A stretch of DNA of 21,765 nucleotides from Clostridiales bacterium (lineage in GTDB: Bacteria > Bacillota > Clostridia > Christensenellales > CAG-138): NCBI GenBank assembly GCA_004554165.1, contig SFNQ01000035.1, positions 1 to 21,765 on the forward strand, written 5' to 3'. Shown here piece after piece: positions 12,871-20,783 of the stretch. Position numbers and translations under genes: made by a program. Numbering within the stretch: the first letter of the stretch is position 1; each line of letters opens with the position of its first letter. The notes below the pieces were generated by a model. It saw only the letters and a list, made by a program, of their open reading frames with translations. It was not told where the DNA came from and searched no databases.

Positions 12871-15800
12871 ATGCTTCACGCTCAACGTCGAACTCTGCTG
12901 AAAAGCCTTGCGGCGCTGCTCTGCCTTTTGCTTTTCGCCCTGTCCGTTCCGGCCGGCAGAAAAGCCAGTGCCGCAGGTTCGGCCGCTGCGCCCGCAGTTG
13001 CAATCTCAGACGGCGCTTCGCCTTCCCCTGCGCCGTCGCCGACGCCCATCCCCTCCCCCGCACCTTCGGCAGCAGCCGCTGCCCGGGGCGTGCCGGCGCT
13101 GCTTTCCGCGCCTGCCGGTTCCACCGCGCTGGACGCCGCCAAGCCCTGCGTTCAACTATATTGGACGGACGGCGATCCCTCCGTTCCTTCCAACCTGCAC
13201 GATCTTCAGAATTCCCCGCACCTGGCCAAAGACTGCCCCCTGTACCTGCTGTTTGACTGGGGCGAGGGCCTTTCCACCACGGATTATCCGACGTTACAGA
13301 ACAATACAAAGTACTTTTGGGGGCGGCTTCCCGAGGAGGTCTCCGTTTCCGCCGGCACATATGAGGCGAAAACGGATCTTGGCACCCGGTTTGCAACGCT
13401 GAAATTCGATAACGACGGGAATGTGTTCATCACCTTCGATTTTACGGGCTTCAATCGGAACGATGAAAGCTACCGCTGCGGCGTCAGCGGCGCACTGAGC
13501 GCCGCGCAGGCCACCGTTCCCGCCACGGGCCAGGTCTCCTTCTCGCTGGACGACGCCCTGCATCCCCATTCCTATACGTTATTTGTGGATGCGCTGGCCG
13601 TCAGGGCTCCCAGCCTGGCCCTTGCCGCCGGCGCGCTTTGCGACGACGGCACGGCGGCCTGGACCGTTTCCTATACGCCCGGGCAGAACTACACGGGCGC
13701 GGCAGTCGCCGGCCTTCTGGTCCGCCTGCCGGAGGGCCTTGCCGTTCTGGACAGTTCTCTGCTGCTGACCAACGCCGTCTACGACCCCGACGCACGGACG
13801 CTGGCGTTTTCGATCTCCGACCCTGCGGCGCCCGAGACCTTTTCCTATCAAACCCGCATCACCGAAAGCGAGATGTGCGCCCTGCTGGACAGCGGCGCCG
13901 GAAAATCCTATCAGGCCGGCGTCAACGGGAAGGACGCGCTGGGCAGCGATCTGGCGGGCATCTCCGCAACGGCCCCGCTCACGGTGGACGAAGGCTGGCT
14001 CTCCGGCCACCAGCCCATCACAAAGACCGTCGCATACGAATCCGGCAACATCGCCCGATGGACGGTTACCGTGCATACGCTGGGCTGGGGGCTTTCCGGG
14101 GTCACCGTTGAGGATACGCTGGGCAAGGGTCTGAGCCTGACGGGCGACGGCGTAAGCGTAAACGGCAGCCCCGCAGCCTACAGCGCGGGCAGCAACAGCG
14201 CGGACGGCACGACGCTCCTGCGCATTCCCCTGTACGACCTGTCCAACGCAGACGCTGTGCTTGCGGACACCTACACCCTTACCTACAAAACGCAGGTGGA
14301 CAGCGACTATTTCAACAGCGACAGCACGCTTACCGCAGTGGACATGACCAACAGCGCGGCGCTGAAATTGGAGTATCTTTCCGGCCGCCAACCGGACGCC
14401 GGCGCGCCCCTGCCCAAAATGCTGGTTTCCACGGGCCTGCCGGAGCCCACCTCCGGCGTTTCGCTGGACATTGCGCCGGAAGGCGGTTTTGACCCCGCGC
14501 AATTCTCCATGCAATGGCGGGTCACCATAACCAACACCGGCAGCGCCGCCATCCGCGCCGCAACCCTCACCGAAACGCTGGCCTCCGAACAGCAGGAGGC
14601 GGATGCCACGACGTATTATACCTGGGAATTTGCGGAGACGGCGGATTCTCTCAGGGCGGCGGTGAACGAGGCCGTCGCCGGCACGGGCGTCACCGTATCG
14701 GAAAGCTCATTTTCTCTGGCATCAGGCCGGTTCTCCTTCTCCTTTGGCGACCTTGCGGCAGGAACGTCCTTTTCCTTTGTCGTCACGACAAAGATCACCG
14801 ATCCGCGGGTCTTTGCGCAAAACCACAGCGCCGCCATCCGCTTTACCAATACGGCCAAGCTCTCCCAAATGACCGCAGCGGCGGGCGCGCCCCTGCGCGA
14901 TCTGAGCGACTCGGCAAGCAGCAGCACGGACCCCGTCGCGGCCCTCGGCAAGAGCACGGGACTTGCCCAGGCGGCCGACCTGGCCGGATATGATCCCATA
15001 AACAGGGAACTGCTCTGGGTCATTTCCATCAATCAGAGCGGGTATGCGGATTTTTGCGACGTTACGGTTGTGGATACGTTGCACGACGCGCTAAGCTATG
15101 TTGCGGACTCCGCCTGGCTCGCCAGCGCCAACGATGCTTATCCGCCCGCCGGGGGAACGCCGGTTGCTCCCACCGTTTCCGGCCAGAAGCTCACCTGGAG
15201 CCTCACCGGAATCAGCGGCTGCAAATACCTGCTGTTCAAAACCAGGGTCGCCATCGATCGGCTTCCGGGCATTCTCTCCGAAAACGCGGACGGAACGGTC
15301 TCCATCACCAACAGCGCCACCATGTATGGTCCCAGCATGCGGGGTGCCCGCACCGAGACGGAGGCCTCCTGCACGGTCCGATTTAAAAACACGCCGCTCA
15401 GCAAGACCGGCATTGTCCGCTCCGGCGACCCGGTCAACAGGATCACCTATACCGTCCGGCTGAATCCCCTCGGCGCAGAGCTGCTTCCCGACGGAAGCTC
15501 CGCAAGCCTTCTTTTGACGGACAGGCTGGAGGAGGGGCTTCTGCTGGAGCGCAGCAGCATCCGGCTGTACGAAGCCGCCGATACGGCAAAGCGGGACGGT
15601 AGCTCCTACGAGCGTGTGATGGACATTGAAAGCGGGCGGGAGCTTGTGCTGCCCGCCGGCGCAATCGCCTATGATCTGGCCGCCAACGCCTTTACTCTGA
15701 CGCTGCCGGCCAGCGACAGGGCCTATCTGCTGCAATATGTGGCCTATGCGAAGGAAGGCGGCGCCACCTATGAAAACAGCGTCCGTCTCTCCAATTCCAG

Positions 15801-17211
15801 GCTGGGGGAGGGCGCGGAAAGCGCCGCTTCCGCCAGAACGCAGATCGGCTCCTTTTCCGGGGCGCAGATTGCCATGCCTGCGGACAGCAGCTCCATTCGA
15901 ATCAGCAGGGTAGACAACAACGGGAATACGATCGCGGCCAGCGGCTTCCGCTATGGCATCTACGGGGACAACGGCTGTACGAACCTGCTGACAGAGGCGA
16001 CAACGGACGGCAGCGGAAGCTGTCTCGTCTCTCTTCCAAACGATGAATTTCAAAACGCAGTTTACGTCAGGGAGCTCTCCTGTCCCCCGGGTTACACGCG
16101 CTCTCAGGCGGTGAAAACCGTCACTGCCGCGCAGGTGGAAGGCTCTTTCGGGCGGATTTTCCGCCTGGCTTTCGCCGACGACGGCTCCGCCGCCGCCCAA
16201 ACGGGCCATATTACAATCAAAAAGGTGGACGCTGCCGACGTTACTCTCGCGCTTTCCGGCGGGCAGTTCGCGCTGTATTCCGACGAGGCCTGCACGATGG
16301 TCGCCGGCCGCGGCACAACGGGAAACGACGGCCTTTTGACCTTTGGCGGCCTCATCGCCGGCGACATCTATTACCTTGTGGAAACCGCAGCGCCCGAGGG
16401 GTATGAAATTGCCACGGGCAGGCTCATGGCCACCGCGGAGCCCGCCAACAGCAACAGCTTGCGCATTGTGGAGAATACAAGGATTCCCGGGCAGATCATC
16501 ATCAAAAAGGTGGACGCCGGCACGGGAAAAGCCCTCTCCGGCGCGCGGTTTACCCTGTATTCGGACGCGGTTTGCAGCACGGTGCTCGGCACGGGGACTA
16601 CGGATTCCAACGGTCTGGTGACCTTTGGCAACCTGACTGCGGGTGCGCTCTACTTTCTGAAAGAAACCTCGGCTCCCGCCGGCTATGCGCAGATCTCCCG
16701 GACCATTTCAGCGCCCGCAACCCGCACGGACAGCGCCTCGGTGGTCACGGTGGAGAACAAGAAATCGCTGGCGCTTACCGCTACCACGGTCTGGAACGAT
16801 TCCGGAAACGAGTCCAAGCGGCCATCCGCCTTGACGGTGCAGCTTCTGCAAAACGGCGCGGCCTACGCCGAGGCGGTGCTGACGGCCTCCAGCGGCTGGA
16901 GCCACACCTGGGCCAACCTGTCGCCGGACTCCATCTGGAGGCTGCGCATCAACGGCAGCCCGGCCGGGTACGACACGAGCATCACGGTTACAGACGCCGG
17001 ATTCCGAATTACAAACGATTACCGGGGCGGCGGTTCGCAGGGCGAAATTGTCTCTCCGGACTATCGCATCCCAAAAACCGGCGACAACGCCAGACCGCTG
17101 CTGTGGTTTGCCATCCTTCTGTTTGCCGGCATCGGCCTGCTGGCCGTCCAGCTGATCGTCAGGCAGTACGGGAAGGACAAGCGGAAAACCAAAGGCCAGA
17201 ACATCCGATAG
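12871..17211 (+). CDS. Large sortase-anchored surface adhesin with SpaA and Cna-B domains
   Basis: This 1446-residue protein begins with a signal peptide (charged start, then LAALLCLLLFALSVPAG). A Ser/Pro linker lies at about 50-68, followed by an N-terminal domain to about 240. Beta-sandwich repeats run to about 1000 in the style of DUF11/isopeptide-forming domains. Several pair an early Lys (TKTV, GKST, SKTG) with a later Asn (TNSA, TNTA, ENSV), consistent with Lys-Asn isopeptide bonds. Three SpaA-like domains start near 1006, 1112 and 1208 (IKKVDA at their starts and ETAAPEGY or ETSAPAGY near their ends). A Cna-B domain starts near 1301 (TVWNDSGNESKRPSALTVQLL). The sorting signal is IPKTG at 1400-1404, then a membrane helix and a basic tail. 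It would be a wall-linked stalk adhesin or pilin-like protein. No sortase gene is in the window. The ATG has GGGAG nine bases upstream. Confidence 0.88.
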   Translation: MLHAQRRTLLKSLAALLCLLLFALSVPAGRKASAAGSAAAPAVAISDGASPSPAPSPTPIPSPAPSAAAAARGVPALLSAPAGSTALDAAKPCVQLYWTDGDPSVPSNLHDLQNSPHLAKDCPLYLLFDWGEGLSTTDYPTLQNNTKYFWGRLPEEVSVSAGTYEAKTDLGTRFATLKFDNDGNVFITFDFTGFNRNDESYRCGVSGALSAAQATVPATGQVSFSLDDALHPHSYTLFVDALAVRAPSLALAAGALCDDGTAAWTVSYTPGQNYTGAAVAGLLVRLPEGLAVLDSSLLLTNAVYDPDARTLAFSISDPAAPETFSYQTRITESEMCALLDSGAGKSYQAGVNGKDALGSDLAGISATAPLTVDEGWLSGHQPITKTVAYESGNIARWTVTVHTLGWGLSGVTVEDTLGKGLSLTGDGVSVNGSPAAYSAGSNSADGTTLLRIPLYDLSNADAVLADTYTLTYKTQVDSDYFNSDSTLTAVDMTNSAALKLEYLSGRQPDAGAPLPKMLVSTGLPEPTSGVSLDIAPEGGFDPAQFSMQWRVTITNTGSAAIRAATLTETLASEQQEADATTYYTWEFAETADSLRAAVNEAVAGTGVTVSESSFSLASGRFSFSFGDLAAGTSFSFVVTTKITDPRVFAQNHSAAIRFTNTAKLSQMTAAAGAPLRDLSDSASSSTDPVAALGKSTGLAQAADLAGYDPINRELLWVISINQSGYADFCDVTVVDTLHDALSYVADSAWLASANDAYPPAGGTPVAPTVSGQKLTWSLTGISGCKYLLFKTRVAIDRLPGILSENADGTVSITNSATMYGPSMRGARTETEASCTVRFKNTPLSKTGIVRSGDPVNRITYTVRLNPLGAELLPDGSSASLLLTDRLEEGLLLERSSIRLYEAADTAKRDGSSYERVMDIESGRELVLPAGAIAYDLAANAFTLTLPASDRAYLLQYVAYAKEGGATYENSVRLSNSRLGEGAESAASARTQIGSFSGAQIAMPADSSSIRISRVDNNGNTIAASGFRYGIYGDNGCTNLLTEATTDGSGSCLVSLPNDEFQNAVYVRELSCPPGYTRSQAVKTVTAAQVEGSFGRIFRLAFADDGSAAAQTGHITIKKVDAADVTLALSGGQFALYSDEACTMVAGRGTTGNDGLLTFGGLIAGDIYYLVETAAPEGYEIATGRLMATAEPANSNSLRIVENTRIPGQIIIKKVDAGTGKALSGARFTLYSDAVCSTVLGTGTTDSNGLVTFGNLTAGALYFLKETSAPAGYAQISRTISAPATRTDSASVVTVENKKSLALTATTVWNDSGNESKRPSALTVQLLQNGAAYAEAVLTASSGWSHTWANLSPDSIWRLRINGSPAGYDTSITVTDAGFRITNDYRGGGSQGEIVSPDYRIPKTGDNARPLLWFAILLFAGIGLLAVQLIVRQYGKDKRKTKGQNIR

Positions 17212-17400
17212 CGGCAGAGCGATATGGAAAAACAGAAACGGCGCAGGATGCCTCGAACCGCTGCCCGAGCTGACAAAGCCCGTCAGCCGCCCCAGCGCGT
17301 CGTAGGTGTAGGAGGACTTCACGCCGGTTCCCTTCTCCGTGCGCACCTCCTCCGTCATCCCGCCGTTCAGGTCGTAGACGTACTCCAAGGTCAGTTCCGC

Positions 17401-17492
17401 CCTGCCCGTCGTCCTCTGCCGCGTCAGGTTCCCAACGCTGTCGTATCCTGCCCGTCGTCCTCTGCCGCGTCAGGTTCCCTACGCTGTCGTAT
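17401..17492. repeat. 46-bp tandem duplication
   Basis: Positions 17401-17446 and 17447-17492 are adjacent direct copies, identical except for A versus T at copy position 34. Because 46 is not a multiple of three, the duplication frameshifts the rhs remnant. Confidence 0.95.
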
Positions 17493-17500
17493 TCATATTT

Positions 17501-17557
17501 TGTTGTAAAGGCGCTGCTCTCCGTCCTTGTCCGCTGCCCGTTTCCGTCGTAGCTGTA
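17501..17557. repeat. rhs core repeat shared with 18904-18960 (copy A)
   Basis: This 57-base stretch is roughly 80 percent identical by eye to 18904-18960 in the same orientation. Both encode the NGQR-x-RTES-x-AFTT segment of an rhs core repeat on the minus strand. They bracket the orphan gene group between 17612 and 18904. Confidence 0.7.
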
Positions 17558-17598
17558 GCGGGTGCTTTCCCCGTCCAGCCCTGTCACCGATTACAATC

Positions 17599-17618
17599 GT
17601 ATTATGCTGTATTATGCT
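17599..17618. repeat. 10-bp tandem duplication at the rhs remnant/lipoprotein junction
   Basis: GTATTATGCT occurs twice in a row (17599-17608 and 17609-17618). The lipoprotein stop codon (17612-17614) lies inside the second copy. It marks the sharp switch from GC-rich rhs DNA to AT-rich DNA. Confidence 0.85.
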
Positions 17619-18040
17619 GCTTCCTGTATGACTGCCGGCTGGATATTCAGGTTATAAATTCCTTCTTGCCCCGTTTTATATTCTGCTCTGGATATTGTTA
17701 CAACAAAATTCGTATCATCACCCTTTGTTACCACATAGGTGGCAATATAGATCTTCAAGCCGGGCTCCACTTCCATTTTTATACCGGCCTGCACATATTC
17801 ATAGTCCATCTCCTCGCCCCAAAGCGCCTGTATTGCGTCGAAATCTTTCGCAAACTTTTCTTTGTCAATCAATTCCTGAATGGTTAGCGCGTAGGCTGCT
17901 TCCATATCGTTTTCGTTGATTGCATCGACTACCTGTTCAAATAATTGATCCGTTTTCTGGTCAGCGGCCTTCATAGTTTTACAGCCAGCAAAGGTAGACA
18001 GCAGAAGAAGAATTACAATTGCGATAGCACCTTTGTACAT
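17612..18040 (-). CDS. Small lipoprotein of unknown function
   Basis: This 142-residue protein has a lipoprotein signal: hydrophobic IAIVILLLLS followed by TFAGC, with the lipid-modified Cys at position 20. The mature part starts with an acidic helix-like region (QLFEQVVDAINENDMEAAYAL) and then beta-like segments, a pattern reminiscent of NTF2-like DUF3887/DUF4878 lipoproteins, though this is only an impression. The ATG at 18040 is preceded by GGAGGG. It follows the small membrane protein gene and overlaps its present 3' end. Lying between two rhs remnants, it may be an accessory or immunity gene of a displaced toxin cassette. It is AT-rich compared with the housekeeping genes. Confidence 0.7.
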   Translation of the reverse strand: MYKGAIAIVILLLLSTFAGCKTMKAADQKTDQLFEQVVDAINENDMEAAYALTIQELIDKEKFAKDFDAIQALWGEEMDYEYVQAGIKMEVEPGLKIYIATYVVTKGDDTNFVVTISRAEYKTGQEGIYNLNIQPAVIQEAA

Positions 18041-18489
18041 AATACCCTCCAATCAGTTTTTGTTTCCGTCGTTTTTTGATTCCTTCCCGTCCGTCTCAAT
18101 CGGTGTTTTCCCCCCCCGCTTTCCTGGCTCTCTGTATCTTTTCGGATTCTGTATTTGCGATCCAGCAAAATGGGGGTCAATCCTAAGATGGTAAATGCAA
18201 TAAAAGCGACCTTTTTCCCTCCGACAATGTCATTAATACCCCACCATGCAGTAAAAAAGGTTATAAAAGCAATTCCAAAGAAAGCAAGATATACATACAG
18301 CCGCATTCTTCCATTTGAAATGCGATAGTTTTTACGCGGAGAGACGGTATCAATCATGAATAACGATAGAAGCAACTGGGGTCCTGCAAAAGGAATAAAG
18401 ATCACCCACCAATATCGATGCGTATTGGTGTCGTTCACGGTTTCAACACTTGTGCTAATAATAGTTCTCCACCACATTGTTTTATCCAT
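18013..18489 (-). CDS. Small membrane protein of unknown function, possible immunity protein
   Basis: This 158-residue protein has three hydrophobic segments, at about 27-46 (WWVIFIPFAGPQLLLSLFMI), 64-84 and 93-109, and a basic cytoplasmic-type end. I do not recognise the family. It starts four bases after the stop of the preceding orphan toxin-like ORF, the arrangement usual for toxin/immunity pairs, so an immunity role is plausible. Near the 3' end a run of eight Gs sits at codons 125-127. In the present frame the protein runs 28 bases into the lipoprotein gene. With nine Gs it would stop at 18055-18053, just before the lipoprotein ribosome binding site (145 residues). With seven it would stop within four codons. 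The true C-terminus is therefore uncertain. Confidence 0.6.
   Translation of the reverse strand: MDKTMWWRTIISTSVETVNDTNTHRYWWVIFIPFAGPQLLLSLFMIDTVSPRKNYRISNGRMRLYVYLAFFGIAFITFFTAWWGINDIVGGKKVAFIAFTILGLTPILLDRKYRIRKDTESQESGGGKHRLRRTGRNQKTTETKTDWRVLCTKVLSQL
18110..18117. repeat. Homopolymer of eight G (minus strand) within a coding region
   Basis: Eight consecutive C on the plus strand lie in the 3' part of the small membrane protein gene. Each of the three possible tract lengths modulo three gives a different C-terminus. It could be a slippage (phase-variation) site or a sequencing/assembly length error. Confidence 0.8.
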
Positions 18490-18493
18490 TCTA

Positions 18494-18904
18494 TCATTTT
18501 ATCAGTTTTTTAGCTATTCCATATACAGCAGTTAAGTCAACTTTGACTCCGTCAACTACTACTTCCAAGATAGGCCCAGCCGCGGGAACGACAGACTCTG
18601 TAGAAACTCCATATCCACAATTAATTCCCCACTGTACCTTCCCTTCACTATCACGAGCATAAACGCCAACTTTAAATAATACTGCTTCCAGATTGGCTAC
18701 TGTAACTTCGTCTGGAACATACCCGATGCCTGCCTTTACATTGAGTGCTTCGATTCTAAGGCCTCCCGTAAGTCCATTTTTACTCGTTCCAAACGCATCT
18801 GCCCAAACATTGGCAATCCCAAAATCTATCCTCGCTCCTGTGTAAGCTATTATTTTTCCTTCCCTGTCTTTTAGGTTCCCGGTAACCGTGTTCAAATAGA
18901 ACAT
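18494..18904 (-). CDS. Orphan Rhs C-terminal-domain-like ORF
   Basis: This 136-residue open frame begins at an ATG directly after a short rhs core remnant but in a different frame, and has no clear ribosome binding site. Its first residues, MFYLNT, resemble the FYLNTRYY motif that ends Rhs cores, but this could be chance. The rest (ARIDFGIANVWADAFG, then LRIEALNVKAGIGY, then VQWGINCGYGVSTES) is rich in alternating small and hydrophobic residues and suggests beta structure. I recognise no family. The tight spacing to the small membrane protein gene suggests the pair is a displaced toxin tip and its immunity gene. It may be expressed only after recombination with a full rhs gene, or be a decayed remnant. 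Confidence 0.5.
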   Translation of the reverse strand: MFYLNTVTGNLKDREGKIIAYTGARIDFGIANVWADAFGTSKNGLTGGLRIEALNVKAGIGYVPDEVTVANLEAVLFKVGVYARDSEGKVQWGINCGYGVSTESVVPAAGPILEVVVDGVKVDLTAVYGIAKKLIK

Positions 18905-18966
18905 GTTGTGAAGGCGCCGCTCTCCGTTCTCCTCCGCTGCCCGTTGGCGTCGTGGGTATATTCTGG
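18904..18966 (-). pseudogene. Short rhs core remnant (copy B)
   Basis: On the minus strand these bases read EYTHDANGQRRRTESGAFTT and then run into a stop, matching the YSYDGNGQRTRTES segment of the other remnant. The fragment begins right after the stop of the lipoprotein gene and is out of frame with the following orphan ORF. It is a scar of an rhs core left in front of a displaced C-terminal cassette. Confidence 0.65.
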
Positions 18967-19623
18967 TCAGAATCCACCAGCTTCTTTGACGTGTTGGATG
19001 CCAACTCCCGCCGCATTGTGTTCTGTCCAGTCCGTTCTCAGATCAAGATTCTTTATGATCCAGTCATCAATTCTGATTCCGTATTCCCGGGTCTCAGCAG
19101 GTAAGCGGGTAACATAGTAAACTGTTTCATCTCCATCTTTGCTTTTTGCCGTTAGTTTTTGAAATTCAGAGTGAAGAGAATCGCTAACGTTCCACGAAGA
19201 AGCGCTTGTCATCTCAGTTTGGCTTTCATAAGCGTTTTTGGGACCTTCCATAATCATAACATATTGATCCGCAGAACCCACCGGCTGGAATGCGGCACAA
19301 TAGACAATGCCGTCATAAAAGAATATGTTATAATCCTCGCTGCGGTTTGCCGACAGATGAAAAGAAGACAGATACCATAAACCGTCAACCTGATGAAGGT
19401 ACCCTGCACGGATCCCACCTTGAATTAATACCTCGTTGTTTCCTTTCTTTCGATCTGTTGCAAGAATAAGCTCCGTGTCTTCCCCCCTTAAACTGAGCAG
19501 CAACGACTTATCCTTTAGTCTTCCTGACAGACATTCTTCTCTTGTAGGATACCCCTGCTGATGACACCCAACAAGCAGAAGCAGCATTGCCAGCAGTATT
19601 ACCAATCTTGCTTTCATTATCAT
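18967..19623 (-). CDS. Lipoprotein of unknown function
   Basis: This 218-residue protein has a lipoprotein signal (ARLVILLAMLLLLVGC, lipid-modified Cys at position 20). The mature domain is of mixed composition, with segments such as LWYLSSFHLSANRSEDYNIF and YYVTRLPAETREYGIRIDDW. No family was recognised. The ATG at 19623 is preceded by an AAGGAAGG-type site; an in-frame ATG at 19617 is also possible. The last 15 or so residues (AAGVGIQHVKEAGGF) lie in GC-richer DNA that seems to belong to the adjoining rhs remnant, so the original C-terminus may have been altered. It follows the probable immunity gene by 71 bases and may be part of the same cassette. Confidence 0.65.
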   Translation of the reverse strand: MIMKARLVILLAMLLLLVGCHQQGYPTREECLSGRLKDKSLLLSLRGEDTELILATDRKKGNNEVLIQGGIRAGYLHQVDGLWYLSSFHLSANRSEDYNIFFYDGIVYCAAFQPVGSADQYVMIMEGPKNAYESQTEMTSASSWNVSDSLHSEFQKLTAKSKDGDETVYYVTRLPAETREYGIRIDDWIIKNLDLRTDWTEHNAAGVGIQHVKEAGGF

Positions 19624-19694
19624 TTTCCTTCCTTTGAACCCCGCCCGCTAAAATCCGTCATTTTCTTTTTTCCTTCATATATAAACCCTCTGAT

Positions 19695-20738
19695 TCACAT
19701 CCCGCGAATAGAAATCCTTTTCTTAGCCAACATTTTGTTCAGTTCCTCAGGTGTATACTTTTTTTCCAGTTCATCGATTGCCGCTCTTTCATCCGGCGAA
19801 AACACAATATTATCCATCCGAATACCCTTATACCATGTTTCTTCCACCGCTGCAACGAGCGGGTCGACCAACGGAAGCACGGGCTCTAAAAAGGTTTTCA
19901 GTTTCAACCGCTGTTCCGTTGTAAAACCAAACAGATTTTCCGTTGCCTGTAAAAAGATCGCTTCTTTTCCTGCAATCGTCCAAAGATGTTTTTTGTAGCA
20001 CGGTGCTTCTCTAATAATTCGCTCACGTCCGCCCAGACGGCGAATGTGTTCATCCGTGAGCAGCACGCACCAGTGATATCCGCTGACAAGGGTATCGCAG
20101 TTTTTTTGATTGTATAAGCGATCGAAAATCAGTTCCTTCCCACTTATTCTCTGCATAGACGTTTCAACATAGCTGTTATTATTGCAATCATTTGTAAAAT
20201 CGCTAAACCCACCAGATGCTGAGAATATTCCTGCCAGTCGTTCACATAGCGATATCCAATCATCCTTAAAACTTCCCTCATAAATCTCCGGTCGCATATT
20301 CATGGAAACACCAACCGTACAGAAAAAACTGGTTTCGAACTGCTGCCGTACAAAGCAGGAGAAATCGCTTCGCATCCTTTGTTTTTTTGAATTATAAAGA
20401 GAATAGCTGCAACCCTCTTTCATGATCTCCCCTCGAAGATTCGGCAAGTGTTCTTTTGTTTCGCTTGCAGAAAAATATACAGGTTTTCGTGGAAATATGA
20501 TATTTCCATCCTCATCCAAATCAAACCCTCTTATCTTGTCAATAACTTTTGATTCAAAGCTGACGAAAAACTTAAGTTCTCCAAGCGTCTGCGGAAAATC
20601 ACATTCCAATTTTGACACGATTTCTTCCAGAACATCAAGTGCTGCGTTTCGGTCCATCTGCTCCGGATAAAGCGTATAGAAATTCATCACAACATTCTTT
20701 TGAAATTCGTCTCTCTTTTTAAACCGTTTTTTGAACAT
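19695..20738 (-). CDS. Probable immunity protein for the adjacent Rhs toxin
   Basis: This is a soluble protein of about 347 residues without signal peptide or membrane segments, starting 45 bases after the stop of the rhs toxin gene. That is the standard position of the cognate immunity gene in Rhs loci. A region near VSGYHWCVLLTDEHIRRLGG with a following IFLQATENLFGF reminds me of DUF3396/Imm52-type proteins, which are associated with nuclease-fold toxins. This is from memory and uncertain. The ATG at 20738 has GGGGA eight to nine bases upstream; a GTG at 20753 would add five residues. The gene is AT-rich. It would protect the producing cell by binding the toxin tip in the cytoplasm. Confidence 0.6.
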   Translation of the reverse strand: MFKKRFKKRDEFQKNVVMNFYTLYPEQMDRNAALDVLEEIVSKLECDFPQTLGELKFFVSFESKVIDKIRGFDLDEDGNIIFPRKPVYFSASETKEHLPNLRGEIMKEGCSYSLYNSKKQRMRSDFSCFVRQQFETSFFCTVGVSMNMRPEIYEGSFKDDWISLCERLAGIFSASGGFSDFTNDCNNNSYVETSMQRISGKELIFDRLYNQKNCDTLVSGYHWCVLLTDEHIRRLGGRERIIREAPCYKKHLWTIAGKEAIFLQATENLFGFTTEQRLKLKTFLEPVLPLVDPLVAAVEETWYKGIRMDNIVFSPDERAAIDELEKKYTPEELNKMLAKKRISIRGM

Positions 20739-20783
20739 TTGAATCTTCCCCACCCTATTTGTTATTCTGTCCCTTCGTCTTTG

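Larger units (their letters stand above)
17254..17587 (-). pseudogene. rhs/YD-repeat core remnant, frameshifted
   Basis: Read on the minus strand this encodes typical Rhs YD-repeats: TRYSYDGNGQRTRTES, then KYEYDSVGNLTRQRTTGR, and later LEYVYDLNGGMTEEV and YTYDALGRLTGF. A 46-bp tandem duplication at 17401-17492 shifts the frame in the middle; removing one copy restores one continuous reading frame. An in-frame TAA lies just before the fragment, and the homology ends abruptly near 17254, beside the end of the convergent adhesin gene. It is a broken piece of an rhs core without start, toxin tip or shell, probably left from cassette exchange. Base composition is GC-rich, unlike the AT-rich gene next to it. 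Confidence 0.8.

Noticed and set aside
16708..17388. Minus-strand open frame crossing the adhesin 3' end
   Set aside because: Only its first roughly 45 codons are rhs core; the rest is a shadow of the adhesin gene.
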